Assembly (NCBI GenBank): GCA_002434005.1 | Contig: DJJF01000010.1 | Location: 8,113 to 38,000, forward strand | Source of the DNA: Candidatus Saccharibacteria bacterium UBA6575 | GTDB taxonomy: Bacteria > Patescibacteriota > Saccharimonadia > Saccharimonadales > Saccharimonadaceae | DNA: 29,888 bases | Direction: 5' to 3' | Shown here: in pieces, positions 6,812-15,426 of the stretch | Position numbering within the stretch: position 1 is the first letter of the stretch | Layout: each line of letters opens with the position of its first letter | Notes under the pieces: generated by a model | Told to the model about the DNA's origin: nothing | Database searches by the model: none | Seen by the model: only the letters and a program-made list of their open reading frames with translations | Program-made: the position numbers and the translations under genes

Positions 6812-6885
6812 AAATATAGTAAATGCGTAAATAGCCCATAGCATGACGCTTGCGCTTAACTATCAGGAGGATAATAATAAAAGAT

Positions 6886-9360
6886 ATGGCCGATGATTTC
6901 GCAGAATTCGTATCACGACTGACCGATAACGCGAAAACCAGCTTGCAGCATGCTAATGCGATCGCAAGAGGGTACGGAAGCGCGTACATTGGAACCGAGC
7001 ACCTCCTGCTTGGTGTATTAGCGCAGGGCTCAAGTGTCGGCGCGAAACTCCTTGCCGATGCACACGTAACGCTCGAGCGTGCTGAACTGGCACTGAATCT
7101 TAGCCCACGAAATATCGTTATTAGCACAGGGGCGCTGGCTCTTAGTGAAACTGCTAAGCTCACGTTGAAAATGGGCTGGGAAGTAGCCCAGGAATTTCAC
7201 CAAGAACATCTCGGTACTGAACATATCCTCTACAGTATCTTGAACCAGAAGAGTGCGCGGGCTACGACATTGCTTCATGAAATGAACGTCGATCTCGGTG
7301 AATTAAAAGCCGAACTAGAAGATTTCTTCGACAGACAGCACAATGCGTTTCATGACGGAGAATCAACAACCACCGATGCACCAAAGCGAACAAAGCGTGG
7401 CGGCGCCTTAGAAACATTCGGAACTGACCTGACCGCACGTGCTCGAGCTGGTAAGCTCGATCCAGTCATCGGTCGGGATGCACAACAGGAACGTTTAGTG
7501 ACAATCTTGAGCCGTCGAACGAAGAATAACCCTGTTCTTATTGGTGAACCAGGGGTTGGTAAAACGGCGATTGTTGAAGGTCTTGCTCAGCGGATCGCTC
7601 GTGAGGATGTGCCCGATCATCTGCTTGATCAACGGGTTGTTCAGCTTGATCTTGCCGCCATGATTGCCGGTACAAAGTATCGAGGAGAATTCGAAGAGCG
7701 CTTGAAGAAAGTTATTTCGGAGCTTAAGGAATCAAATAACGTTATTGTATTTATTGACGAACTTCATTTACTCGTTGGGGCTGGCGCTGCAGAGGGCGCA
7801 CTTGACGCAGCCAATATGCTGAAGCCAGCACTAGCACGAGGTGAGCTGCACATGATTGGTGCCACAACATTAGACGAGTACCGCAAACACATTGAGAAGG
7901 ACAGTGCGCTGGAGCGACGCTTCCAATCGATTATCGTGCCAGAACCTTCACTAAAAGACGCCATCGCAATCGTAAAGGGGCTGAAGCCATATTATGAAAA
8001 GCATCACGGTGTAAGTATTGATGATGACGTGATCGCATCGAGTGTTCACATGGCTGATCGCTATATCAACGATCGATTCATGCCAGATAAAGCTATAGAT
8101 GTAATCGATGAAGCAGCTGCACTCACACGAGTAAATACGAATGGCAGGCCAAGTAAGCTACGTGATTATATACGCCAGCTCAAAAATCTGAACGAAAAGA
8201 TGGACGAAGCCGTTTCGGCAGAAGATTACGAGCGTGCAGCCTTATACAAAACAAGGTCAGTGCAGATTTCTGAGAAGCTCGATGAGCTCAAAGAGCGGTT
8301 TGAGAACAAGACCCCAATTGTGCTTAAAGAAGATCATATTGCGCACGCAATATCAGTCATGACAGGTATTCCCGTAAAGCGTGTCCAAAAATCCGAAGCC
8401 TCGATGCTTCGTAATCTCGAAAAGCATCTAGGGAAGCACATTATAGGACAGGAAGAGGCCGTGACAAGCGTTGCGAAGGCCGTCCGACGCTCACGTAGTG
8501 GTGTAGCAAGTTCCAAGCGGCCAATCGGATCATTTATCTTTATGGGTCCAACAGGTGTAGGTAAAACAGAGCTGGCTCGCGTACTTGCCCGCGAAGTGTT
8601 TGGAAGCGACGAAGCCCTCATCAAGATCGATATGAGTGAGTTCGGCGAGAAGCACAACACATCGAGACTACTTGGAGCGCCGGCTGGATACGTTGGGTAT
8701 GATGACGGTGGACAGTTAACTGATAAAATTCGTCGTCAGCCATACAGCGTCGTCTTGTTCGATGAAATCGAGAAAGCGCACCCCGATGTGTTCCAGTTAC
8801 TACTCCAGTTACTCGAAGACGGAACAATGACCGATGCAAAAGGGAGAAAAGTAGATTTCTCAAACACGATTGTGATACTTACGAGCAATATCGGCGCTGA
8901 GCAGATGCAGCGTGAAGCGCAGCTTGGCTTCGGGACTGTTTCAAAGACCGATAAAGCCGAGATGGAAGTTGAGCATGCTAAAAATTCCGATCGTGCTGAG
9001 AGCGCTTTGAAATCGCTCATGCGCCCTGAGCTTCTCAACCGATTTGACGGAATTATTACATTCCGCGCCCTTACGAAGCGACAAGTTGGATTAATATTTG
9101 GAAATCTGGTTTCTGAATTAAATGCACGTCTTGCAAGCAAGGGCATTCATCTCGTGATCAAACCTTCTGCCAAGCGACTGATTATCGATAAGGGATTCGA
9201 TGAAAAATATGGAGCGAGACCGCTCCGCCGGGCCATTCAAGATGAACTTGAGCATGGAATAGCAGACGGTATTCTCTCGGGCGAATACGATAAAGGAACG
9301 GTTTTGACGGCCTCGGGACGTAAAGGTACAATAACCTTAGATGTCACAAACGAGGGTTAA
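6886..9360 (+). CDS. clpC: ATP-dependent Clp protease ATPase subunit ClpC
   Basis: An AAA+ unfoldase that feeds substrates to ClpP; 824 residues. Domain order: Clp N-terminal repeats (about 1-145, with GTEHLLLG and GTEHILY), first AAA+ domain with Walker A GEPGVGKT near residue 221 and Walker B VIVFIDELH, a UVR-type middle segment near 430-470 (LNEKMDEAVSAEDYERAALY) that marks ClpC rather than ClpB, second AAA+ domain with GPTGVGKT near 554 and VVLFDEIEKAH, then the C-terminal small domain. ATG 6886 is chosen; a TTG at 6850 in the same frame lies before the AGGAGG and would add 12 odd residues. The 15-base distance from AGGAGG to ATG is long. The upstream CIRCE predicts HrcA heat-shock control together with clpP. 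Confidence 0.96.
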   Translation: MADDFAEFVSRLTDNAKTSLQHANAIARGYGSAYIGTEHLLLGVLAQGSSVGAKLLADAHVTLERAELALNLSPRNIVISTGALALSETAKLTLKMGWEVAQEFHQEHLGTEHILYSILNQKSARATTLLHEMNVDLGELKAELEDFFDRQHNAFHDGESTTTDAPKRTKRGGALETFGTDLTARARAGKLDPVIGRDAQQERLVTILSRRTKNNPVLIGEPGVGKTAIVEGLAQRIAREDVPDHLLDQRVVQLDLAAMIAGTKYRGEFEERLKKVISELKESNNVIVFIDELHLLVGAGAAEGALDAANMLKPALARGELHMIGATTLDEYRKHIEKDSALERRFQSIIVPEPSLKDAIAIVKGLKPYYEKHHGVSIDDDVIASSVHMADRYINDRFMPDKAIDVIDEAAALTRVNTNGRPSKLRDYIRQLKNLNEKMDEAVSAEDYERAALYKTRSVQISEKLDELKERFENKTPIVLKEDHIAHAISVMTGIPVKRVQKSEASMLRNLEKHLGKHIIGQEEAVTSVAKAVRRSRSGVASSKRPIGSFIFMGPTGVGKTELARVLAREVFGSDEALIKIDMSEFGEKHNTSRLLGAPAGYVGYDDGGQLTDKIRRQPYSVVLFDEIEKAHPDVFQLLLQLLEDGTMTDAKGRKVDFSNTIVILTSNIGAEQMQREAQLGFGTVSKTDKAEMEVEHAKNSDRAESALKSLMRPELLNRFDGIITFRALTKRQVGLIFGNLVSELNARLASKGIHLVIKPSAKRLIIDKGFDEKYGARPLRRAIQDELEHGIADGILSGEYDKGTVLTASGRKGTITLDVTNEG
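9304..9340 (+). promoter_or_regulatory. internal promoter at the 3' end of clpC
   Basis: TTGACG (9304-9309), a 17-base spacer and TACAAT (9327-9332), then eight bases to ATG 9341. All lies inside the last codons of clpC. It would start an almost leaderless mRNA for the downstream protease gene, independent of the heat-shock promoter. Confidence 0.6.
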
Positions 9361-10336
9361 GCGAACTTCATGGATCGGCTGGATTTTGTCAGCCGTCCTG
9401 ATTATCGGTTCGGTATGGCTCTGGACCCAACGACAGTACGTAGTTGATGCCATTCAGTATCACCAGTACACACCTACACAGTCAGTGCGTGACGTGGCAA
9501 CGCGAGCGGGAATGACAGATGATGCGATCTTCACCTTTTACGCAACCAGACCTGCCGTAGAGGAAAGTGAGGCATTTAATCAGCATTGCCAGCGACAAGA
9601 AGCGGATAGTCCAATTCTCGGCTGTTACTCGCAGAATCGGATATATATTTTTAATGTCACTGACGAACGGCTAACAGGAATTAAAGCCGTCACAGCTGCA
9701 CACGAGTTGCTACACGCAGAGTATGAACGCATGCCGGATGCTGAAAAGAAAAAAGTTCAAAAGCTTTTAGAAAATGTCTATAAATCCGGCACCGACAGTA
9801 AGCTCGAGGCTCGCATGAAATACTATGAGAAAACAGAGCCTGGTCAGTCGTTCAACGAACTCCATTCAATTATTGGAACAGAATTTGCTGACATCGGACC
9901 CGAACTCGAAACGCACTACGCGAAGTATTTCAAAAACCGAGCTGATTTGGTTGCACTCCACACTCAAGTAGAAAGTCAGTTTGAATCTTTGTCTAAAGAG
10001 GCAGATCAGTTAGTCAGTGAGATTGAACAACTGGCTCGCACAATAAACTCGGATACCTCGGAGTATAATCGCCGCATCGCCGAGTTAAACGAAGAAGTGC
10101 GCGTGTTTAATCAGCAGGCTTCACGTAATGGCGGTTTTACAACACAGTCTGAATTCCAATCTGCAAGACAACGCTTAGTTGCAGAAAGCAATCAACTCTC
10201 AACGTTCAGGCAACAAATTCAAGACTCTATATCGCAGTACAAGGCCCTCCTTGCAAAATTGGACGGAATTAACGCTGAATCCGCGTCACTCAACCAAAGC
10301 TTAGATAGTGCGCTTTCGGACGCGCCGAGCATATAG
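9341..10336 (+). CDS. membrane-anchored HExxH metalloprotease-like protein with coiled coil
   Basis: A 331-residue protein with one N-terminal membrane segment (about 11-30, WIGWILSAVLIIGSVWLW), so the rest probably faces outward. Residues 80-185 hold a zinc-peptidase-like core: TAAHELLHAEYER (HELLH at 121-125) and, further on, FNELHSIIGTEFADIGPELE, where E174 or E181 could be the third ligand. Cys83 and Cys95 may pair. Residues about 190-325 are a long coiled coil rich in Gln, Glu, Ser and Leu. The start overlaps the clpC end by 20 bases and has its own promoter. Activity is inferred from the motif. Proteolysis at the cell surface or during wall remodelling is possible; I cannot assign a substrate. 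Confidence 0.8.
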   Translation: MSQTRVKRTSWIGWILSAVLIIGSVWLWTQRQYVVDAIQYHQYTPTQSVRDVATRAGMTDDAIFTFYATRPAVEESEAFNQHCQRQEADSPILGCYSQNRIYIFNVTDERLTGIKAVTAAHELLHAEYERMPDAEKKKVQKLLENVYKSGTDSKLEARMKYYEKTEPGQSFNELHSIIGTEFADIGPELETHYAKYFKNRADLVALHTQVESQFESLSKEADQLVSEIEQLARTINSDTSEYNRRIAELNEEVRVFNQQASRNGGFTTQSEFQSARQRLVAESNQLSTFRQQIQDSISQYKALLAKLDGINAESASLNQSLDSALSDAPSI

Positions 10337-10339
10337 TTC

Positions 10340-11686
10340 ATGGCGAAGTCAAAGACCAGGTTTGTCTGCAGTAACTGCGCGGCAACCTACCCAAAGTGGA
10401 CAGGGCGATGTGAGAACTGCGGACAATGGAACACACTGGTTGAAGAAACAATTGAGTCTGGCAGCTCGATTGTTGCCAAGGGCACGTCTAGCGGCACGGT
10501 ACTGAAACCGCAGTCTATTGGTCAAATCGAAAACGATGAGATGGTCAGGCGCCTCAAAACGGGATTTAGCGAACTCGATGATGTGCTCGGTGGCGGCATC
10601 CTACCGGGCGGTGTTATGCTGGTGGCCGGCCAACCTGGAATAGGAAAGAGCACCCTGCTCCTGCAACTAGCCGCACACATCGCATCGAATGAGCGCGTAC
10701 TGTATGTCAGTGGAGAAGAGAGTGCCCATCAGGTTAAGTTACGCGCCGAACGACTCGGGGCAGATGGAAGTGAACAGCTTGATTTCATAGCGAGCACCAG
10801 CGCCGATGACATCGGAGCGACCATACGTGCAGGTGGGCATAAACTCGTCATTATCGATTCCATTCAGACACTTAATTTAAATGATATTACCAGTGCCCCC
10901 GGATCCGTCAGTCAGATCACCAATTCCTCGAATGTAATCATACGCGCAGCCAAAACATCAGGAGCTGCCGTAATACTGGTAGGTCATGTCACAAAGGAAG
11001 GTAGTATCGCGGGTCCAAAGGTGCTCGAACATCTCGTCGATGTTGTGCTTCAGTTTGAAGGCGATAGATACGGCGGCTTTAAAATGGTCCGAGCAGTAAA
11101 AAACCGCTATGGATCTACCGCTGAGACCGCGATTTTCGAGATGGACGAAGGTGGTCTATCAATTGTTGAAAACCCTTCAGCCGCTCTCCTGAAAGAGCGT
11201 CAAGATGCCGATGGATCAGTAGTCCTGGCGACTCTCGAGGGAACTCGGCCACTGCTTGTTGAGATCCAAGCACTTGTAAACCCCACTAGTTTCGGGTATC
11301 CTAAGCGAACCGCTAGTGGATTTGATTTAAATCGCCTCAATGTTCTTATTGCCGTGCTAGAGCGACGCACGAAACTGAATTTATCGGATAAAGATATATA
11401 TGTGAACGTTGTTGGCGGGTTACGCCTGGCAGATCCGGCAGCGGATTTAGCGGTCTGTATGGCAATTGCAAGCGCTGTAGCCGAACGTCGCCTCGGTGAA
11501 GACACTGTCGTGTTTGGTGAAGTTGGCTTAGGCGGTGAGATTCGAAGTGTTGCTCAGCCCGAACGTCGCGTTGCCGAAGCAAAGAAGCTTGGCTTCAAAC
11601 ATTCAATCGGTCCTGCGGGCAGTAAAAAATCTGTTACAACTGTAGTCGGCACACTGCGCCAAGCGCTCATAGACTATCTAAAATAA
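10340..11686 (+). CDS. radA: DNA repair protein RadA (Sms)
   Basis: A RecA-like ATPase and branch-migrating helicase in recombination repair and, in naturally competent bacteria, in transformation. It has 448 residues with the full layout: an N-terminal C4 zinc finger (CSNCAATYPKWTGRCENCG, residues about 9-27), ATPase core with Walker A GQPGIGKST near 95-103 and LVIIDSIQT as Walker B, the RadA signature here as KNRYG where most family members have KNRFG, and a Lon-protease-like C-terminal domain (GGLRLADPAADLAVCMAIAS). The ATG comes three bases after the stop of the protease gene, so translation is probably coupled. It is followed by the PIN-TRAM gene, recalling the radA-disA-yacL order of Firmicutes without disA. 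Confidence 0.96.
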   Translation: MAKSKTRFVCSNCAATYPKWTGRCENCGQWNTLVEETIESGSSIVAKGTSSGTVLKPQSIGQIENDEMVRRLKTGFSELDDVLGGGILPGGVMLVAGQPGIGKSTLLLQLAAHIASNERVLYVSGEESAHQVKLRAERLGADGSEQLDFIASTSADDIGATIRAGGHKLVIIDSIQTLNLNDITSAPGSVSQITNSSNVIIRAAKTSGAAVILVGHVTKEGSIAGPKVLEHLVDVVLQFEGDRYGGFKMVRAVKNRYGSTAETAIFEMDEGGLSIVENPSAALLKERQDADGSVVLATLEGTRPLLVEIQALVNPTSFGYPKRTASGFDLNRLNVLIAVLERRTKLNLSDKDIYVNVVGGLRLADPAADLAVCMAIASAVAERRLGEDTVVFGEVGLGGEIRSVAQPERRVAEAKKLGFKHSIGPAGSKKSVTTVVGTLRQALIDYLK

Positions 11687-11700
11687 AGGAATAATTAACT

Positions 11701-12606
11701 ATGACAATTGTATATCTTACTCTGCTTATATTTATTGCAGCAGAAGTGACATATCTTATAAAAAAGATAAGTCCGATCCAGCGTCGTGACGAGAATGGTA
11801 CTACCTATGTCGACACCTCATCACTCATGGATGGTCGTATCGTGACCGCTGCCCAAACTGGCTTCATACCAGCAAGGCTTATCGTTCTGCGGTCCGTTGT
11901 AAACGAGCTGCAGCTACTTGCAGACCAAGCTGATCCTGAGAAGCGATCGAGGGCGCGTCGAGGACTCGATGCTATCCGCGAGCTCCAAGATGCTCAGTTT
12001 GTAACAGTGAAGGTGGTTGAAGACGGCAAAATAGGATCCGGTGGTGTCGATGAAAGATTAATCGATATGGCACGGACAAAAGGCGGCTCAATCTGTACGA
12101 TTGATTATAATCTCAACAAGGCAGCTACAGCTCTCGGTATACGTGTATTAAACATAAACGAGCTAGCGGGTAGTATCCGCATGGCATTCCTACCGGGCGA
12201 GACGATTAGCCTAACTCTGACGCAAAAAGGTCAATCTGCGACACAAGCCGTTGGGTATTTAGCCGATGGCACCATGGTTGTGGTTGACAAGGCATCGAAT
12301 AAGATTGGTGAAACAGTCGAAATCGAATTTATCCGAAGTTTACAGACCGCCGCTGGTCGTATGATGTTTGCAAAGTTACGCGAAAAACAGTCCGCGGGCC
12401 ATTCACCAGAAGCAAAGCCAACGGGTCGAAAAGTAGCTCGACCGTCACAAACCAAACTCGAAAAGACCACGACGTCTACTGCGAAGCAACCCAAAGCGAC
12501 GAACACGAGTAGACGATCACGCCCACAAGCAGCCAATCTACAGAACAAGAAGAATTCTTTTCAGTCAAAAGAAGATAGCTTAATAGAACTTGTAAATAAT
12601 CAGTAG
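11701..12606 (+). CDS. PIN-TRAM domain membrane protein, YacL-like
   Basis: A 301-residue protein with one N-terminal hydrophobic segment (about 3-20), a PIN nuclease fold (about 35-150; VDTSSLMDGRI with D38, DERLIDMA and CTIDYNLNKAA supply acidic residues), a TRAM RNA-binding segment (about 165-220, GQSATQAVGYLADGTMVVVD) and a basic, Lys/Arg/Thr-rich tail (about 230-301). Relatives such as B. subtilis YacL sit beside radA but have several membrane helices; this form has one. AAAGGA lies about ten bases upstream of ATG 11701, and the gene starts 14 bases after radA, so it shares that transcript. RNA cleavage is the family expectation; the substrate is unknown. Confidence 0.88.
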   Translation: MTIVYLTLLIFIAAEVTYLIKKISPIQRRDENGTTYVDTSSLMDGRIVTAAQTGFIPARLIVLRSVVNELQLLADQADPEKRSRARRGLDAIRELQDAQFVTVKVVEDGKIGSGGVDERLIDMARTKGGSICTIDYNLNKAATALGIRVLNINELAGSIRMAFLPGETISLTLTQKGQSATQAVGYLADGTMVVVDKASNKIGETVEIEFIRSLQTAAGRMMFAKLREKQSAGHSPEAKPTGRKVARPSQTKLEKTTTSTAKQPKATNTSRRSRPQAANLQNKKNSFQSKEDSLIELVNNQ

Positions 12607-12612
12607 CGTATG

Positions 12613-15309
12613 CTAGCCGCGGCCGCGACGGTTCGATACGGCGGTTCGAGTATCTTGCTGCTTATTGCTATTTCGCTGCGATGAAACAGGAGTGGCACAG
12701 TTGCCAGATCCGCTGTATGCCTGCGTAGCCGAATCGGTATAGTAGCCTCGGTCTGTGACTGTCGCTACAACGGTAGATGCACCTGAGAAGTTGAAGGTAG
12801 TTGAATACGTTCCGCTACTTGTTACGTTGAGGGATGCGACATTCGCGCCATTGACGCTTACGTCTAGTGTCTGCAGGTCATTCGTACCTTTGGATACTCG
12901 TATGCTGATCGAGTTGCCGTTTACGCATATACCATTGACGTCAGGCGCTGTATCGCCACACTTGTGAAAGTCATCGTCTTTTGATGCATCGTATCCATCG
13001 GGGGCTAAATACACGGTTGCTTTGGTTGTAGGGTCAGTTGTACGCGTGACCGTTAGTTCTGTCTTAGCGCCAGCCGGAGTACAGTCAGTTGCCTTTTTCT
13101 TAGAGACGCGGTCGAATACAAGCTTCACACCACTCTCGGACTTCGCCTTGTTGTACCACGAAGGGTACACTTCCTTGCCTATCTGCTGAATACCTTTTGG
13201 TGCTGTAAACCAATCGCCACCTTTTGCTTTACCCTCTGACTGATACAGCTGCGTTGCGAACGCCATGACTGGATCGAGAATGCGGGCTGGGATAGACGAG
13301 TTGCCGTTTGTAAGCGGCGTGGTATCCGGGTTACCGAGCCAGACCGAACCCGATAACGAAGGCGTGTAGCCTACGGTCCAAATATCTTTTGGCTTGCCAT
13401 CTTTGTCACTGGTTCCAGTTTTAACTGCCATTTTAATCTTTGCAGCATCAAGAGTCGGTGTAATTGTTCGTCCGAACAGACCGAGCCTCGCAGATGAGTC
13501 ACCCAAAATGTCTGTGACGACATAGGTCGATTGTGGGTCGAGAATTTTCTTTGATTCTGCCTTATATTGCTCTAATACCTCACCTGAACTATTGGTTACT
13601 TTAAGGACCGTACTTGTAGGCATGTACACACCGCCACGTGCTAATGATGCGATCGCATTCGTATGGTCAATCATACGTGTACCGCAACCACCGATTGCCG
13701 ATGAAAGTCCGGCATCTTTTTCAACACCCTGGGTGCAGTAGTACTTATTACCCATTGCTCGTATCGACTTGAGGGTTGGTTCAACACCATTGACCTGCAT
13801 AGCTTTGATTGCTGGAATGTTACGTGACAAAGCGAGTGAGTTTCGGAGGGTGATATTACCCTTGAAACCGTTATCAGCGTTCTTCGGCTTGTAACCTGCA
13901 ATATTTATTGCGGTGTCAGATAATATCGACCCACTTCCAAAATTCTGGGCATCGGCACCTTTGTTCTCAAATAACTGCGCGAAGACGAGTGGCTTTATAG
14001 ACGAGCCCGGCTGAATGAACGCCGCCGCAGCATTGTCCTGACCAAAGCCGTCATAGTTGAAATCGCGGCTTCCAAGCATGGCGATGATCTGTCCCGTCTT
14101 CACGTCTTCGATCGTTCCTGCACCGTTTGAGAAGTTTGCGATGCGTGGCTGCGAAGAGCTGAACATTTCATCCATCTCGGCTTGCAACTTATCTTGAACA
14201 CGGATATCGAGCGTTGTTTTAACCACGAGGCCGCCACGTCCCACGGTGGCTTTCCCGAGTTTTTGTTCGAGCTCGCTTCGGACCATTTGTACGAAATGCG
14301 GTGCCTTGATGTTTTTGTACTGATCAGTTTCAAGTCGTATGGTGTCAAGAATCGCTACAGACTTTGCTTCATCCGCCTCTTCCTGAGTGATATATTTCTG
14401 TTCAACCATGTTATCGAGGACCCTATGTTGCCTGGCGATCAGTGCCTCATTTCCGGCCGTATTATAGGGGTTAAGCAGTCCTGGTTGATTTGGCACCGCT
14501 GCGAGAAGCGCAGATTGTGGCAGTGTTAGATCTTTGGCTTTAATGCCGAAGTACGCCTGAGCAGCTGACTCAATACCATTTCGCGGTCCTCCATACGGAG
14601 ATTCATTTAAGTATAAGTCGAGGATCTGCTCCTTGTTATACATACGTTCAACTTCAATTGCGAGAATAACTTCTTTGATCTTTCGGGGAATACCACTCAG
14701 TCCACGCTCGCCGGCTTCATCGGCAAAGAATACTTGCTTCACAAGTTGCTGCGTCAGTGTCGAGCCACCTTGAGTCGTACCGTTACCCTGGGAGTTGCTG
14801 ACTGCAGCACGAACAAGGCCCGTCGGGCTAATACCCTTGTGGCTATAGAAGTCTTTGTCTTCTATGGCGACGGTAGCTTGCTTCATTGTTTCGGCAATTT
14901 CGCTACCTTTGACCACCATCTTATAATTGCCGCCCCCTCTATCTTCCCAGAGTAGATTGTCATTTCTGTCGTAATACCTCGTTACGGTAGTTTGAACTCG
15001 TTTAGCAAGTTCAGACGGACGAATTTGATCAATGTCTTTTCGGAAGTATGCGAATAATCCACCTGCCAGGAGAACAACTGCCAGGGCACTGACACCTGCG
15101 ATCTTGAGGGCAAACATTCCACCGCTGCGGCTGAACCAAAATTTCCAAACACGCTTCGGGTGCATACGATACAGTGCCCGTTTTACGGGATGCTTAGGGA
15201 GTGTTGCAAGATATTCAGCCTTCTTTCGGGCTAAGCGATCCTTTTTAGTTCGCCGGGCATGCGACAGGTTGGCATATACGTTCAATCGACGGTTTGGCTT
15301 CTTGGTCAT
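12613..15309 (-). CDS. class A penicillin-binding protein (glycosyltransferase/transpeptidase) with extra C-terminal domain
   Basis: A bifunctional peptidoglycan synthase, 898 residues. A basic cytoplasmic tail is followed by a membrane segment at about 65-89, a GT51 glycosyltransferase domain (ATVAIEDKDFYSHKGISPTG near 145-165 with the catalytic Glu, GGSTLTQQLVKQ, RKIKEVILAIEVE) and a transpeptidase domain with the SxxK serine in PGSSIKPLVF near 435 and KTGTSDKDGKPKDIW near 632. Beyond about 725 there is an added Ig/Big-like segment (SISIRVSKGTNDLQTLDVSV) with several cysteines and a basic end, RRGRG. It is read from its own promoter, convergent with the PIN-TRAM gene (six bases between stops). 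Confidence 0.95.
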   Translation of the reverse strand: MTKKPNRRLNVYANLSHARRTKKDRLARKKAEYLATLPKHPVKRALYRMHPKRVWKFWFSRSGGMFALKIAGVSALAVVLLAGGLFAYFRKDIDQIRPSELAKRVQTTVTRYYDRNDNLLWEDRGGGNYKMVVKGSEIAETMKQATVAIEDKDFYSHKGISPTGLVRAAVSNSQGNGTTQGGSTLTQQLVKQVFFADEAGERGLSGIPRKIKEVILAIEVERMYNKEQILDLYLNESPYGGPRNGIESAAQAYFGIKAKDLTLPQSALLAAVPNQPGLLNPYNTAGNEALIARQHRVLDNMVEQKYITQEEADEAKSVAILDTIRLETDQYKNIKAPHFVQMVRSELEQKLGKATVGRGGLVVKTTLDIRVQDKLQAEMDEMFSSSQPRIANFSNGAGTIEDVKTGQIIAMLGSRDFNYDGFGQDNAAAAFIQPGSSIKPLVFAQLFENKGADAQNFGSGSILSDTAINIAGYKPKNADNGFKGNITLRNSLALSRNIPAIKAMQVNGVEPTLKSIRAMGNKYYCTQGVEKDAGLSSAIGGCGTRMIDHTNAIASLARGGVYMPTSTVLKVTNSSGEVLEQYKAESKKILDPQSTYVVTDILGDSSARLGLFGRTITPTLDAAKIKMAVKTGTSDKDGKPKDIWTVGYTPSLSGSVWLGNPDTTPLTNGNSSIPARILDPVMAFATQLYQSEGKAKGGDWFTAPKGIQQIGKEVYPSWYNKAKSESGVKLVFDRVSKKKATDCTPAGAKTELTVTRTTDPTTKATVYLAPDGYDASKDDDFHKCGDTAPDVNGICVNGNSISIRVSKGTNDLQTLDVSVNGANVASLNVTSSGTYSTTFNFSGASTVVATVTDRGYYTDSATQAYSGSGNCATPVSSQRNSNKQQDTRTAVSNRRGRG

Positions 15310-15343
15310 CTATCAGCTATTCTTCCACACAGTTAGTAGGCTC

Positions 15344-15352
15344 ATTATAGCA
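15344..15352 (-). promoter_or_regulatory. extended -10 promoter of the penicillin-binding protein
   Basis: Read on the minus strand, TGC-TATAAT (15352-15344) is a perfect extended -10. The predicted start near 15337 gives a leader of about 28 bases containing GGAAG. No good -35 is seen. Confidence 0.6.
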
Positions 15353-15359
15353 CTAATGT

Positions 15360-15389
15360 TTGTCTGCTCTCTCGCTTTTTCGGTATACT
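15360..15389 (+). promoter_or_regulatory. tyrS promoter
   Basis: TTGTCT (15360-15365), an 18-base spacer and TATACT (15384-15389). The predicted start is near 15396, about 30 bases upstream of the tyrS ATG. It is divergent from the penicillin-binding protein promoter. Confidence 0.6.
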
Positions 15390-15426
15390 TGCCTATAGAT
15401 AGCTAAGTTGAATCAGAAAGAAAACT

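Noticed and set aside
6850..6885. TTG start for clpC at 6850
   Set aside because: It lies upstream of AGGAGG and would add 12 residues unlike the conserved ClpC N-terminus.
10332..10337. TATAGT as a leaderless promoter for radA
   Set aside because: It is only two bases before ATG, so transcription would begin inside the gene.
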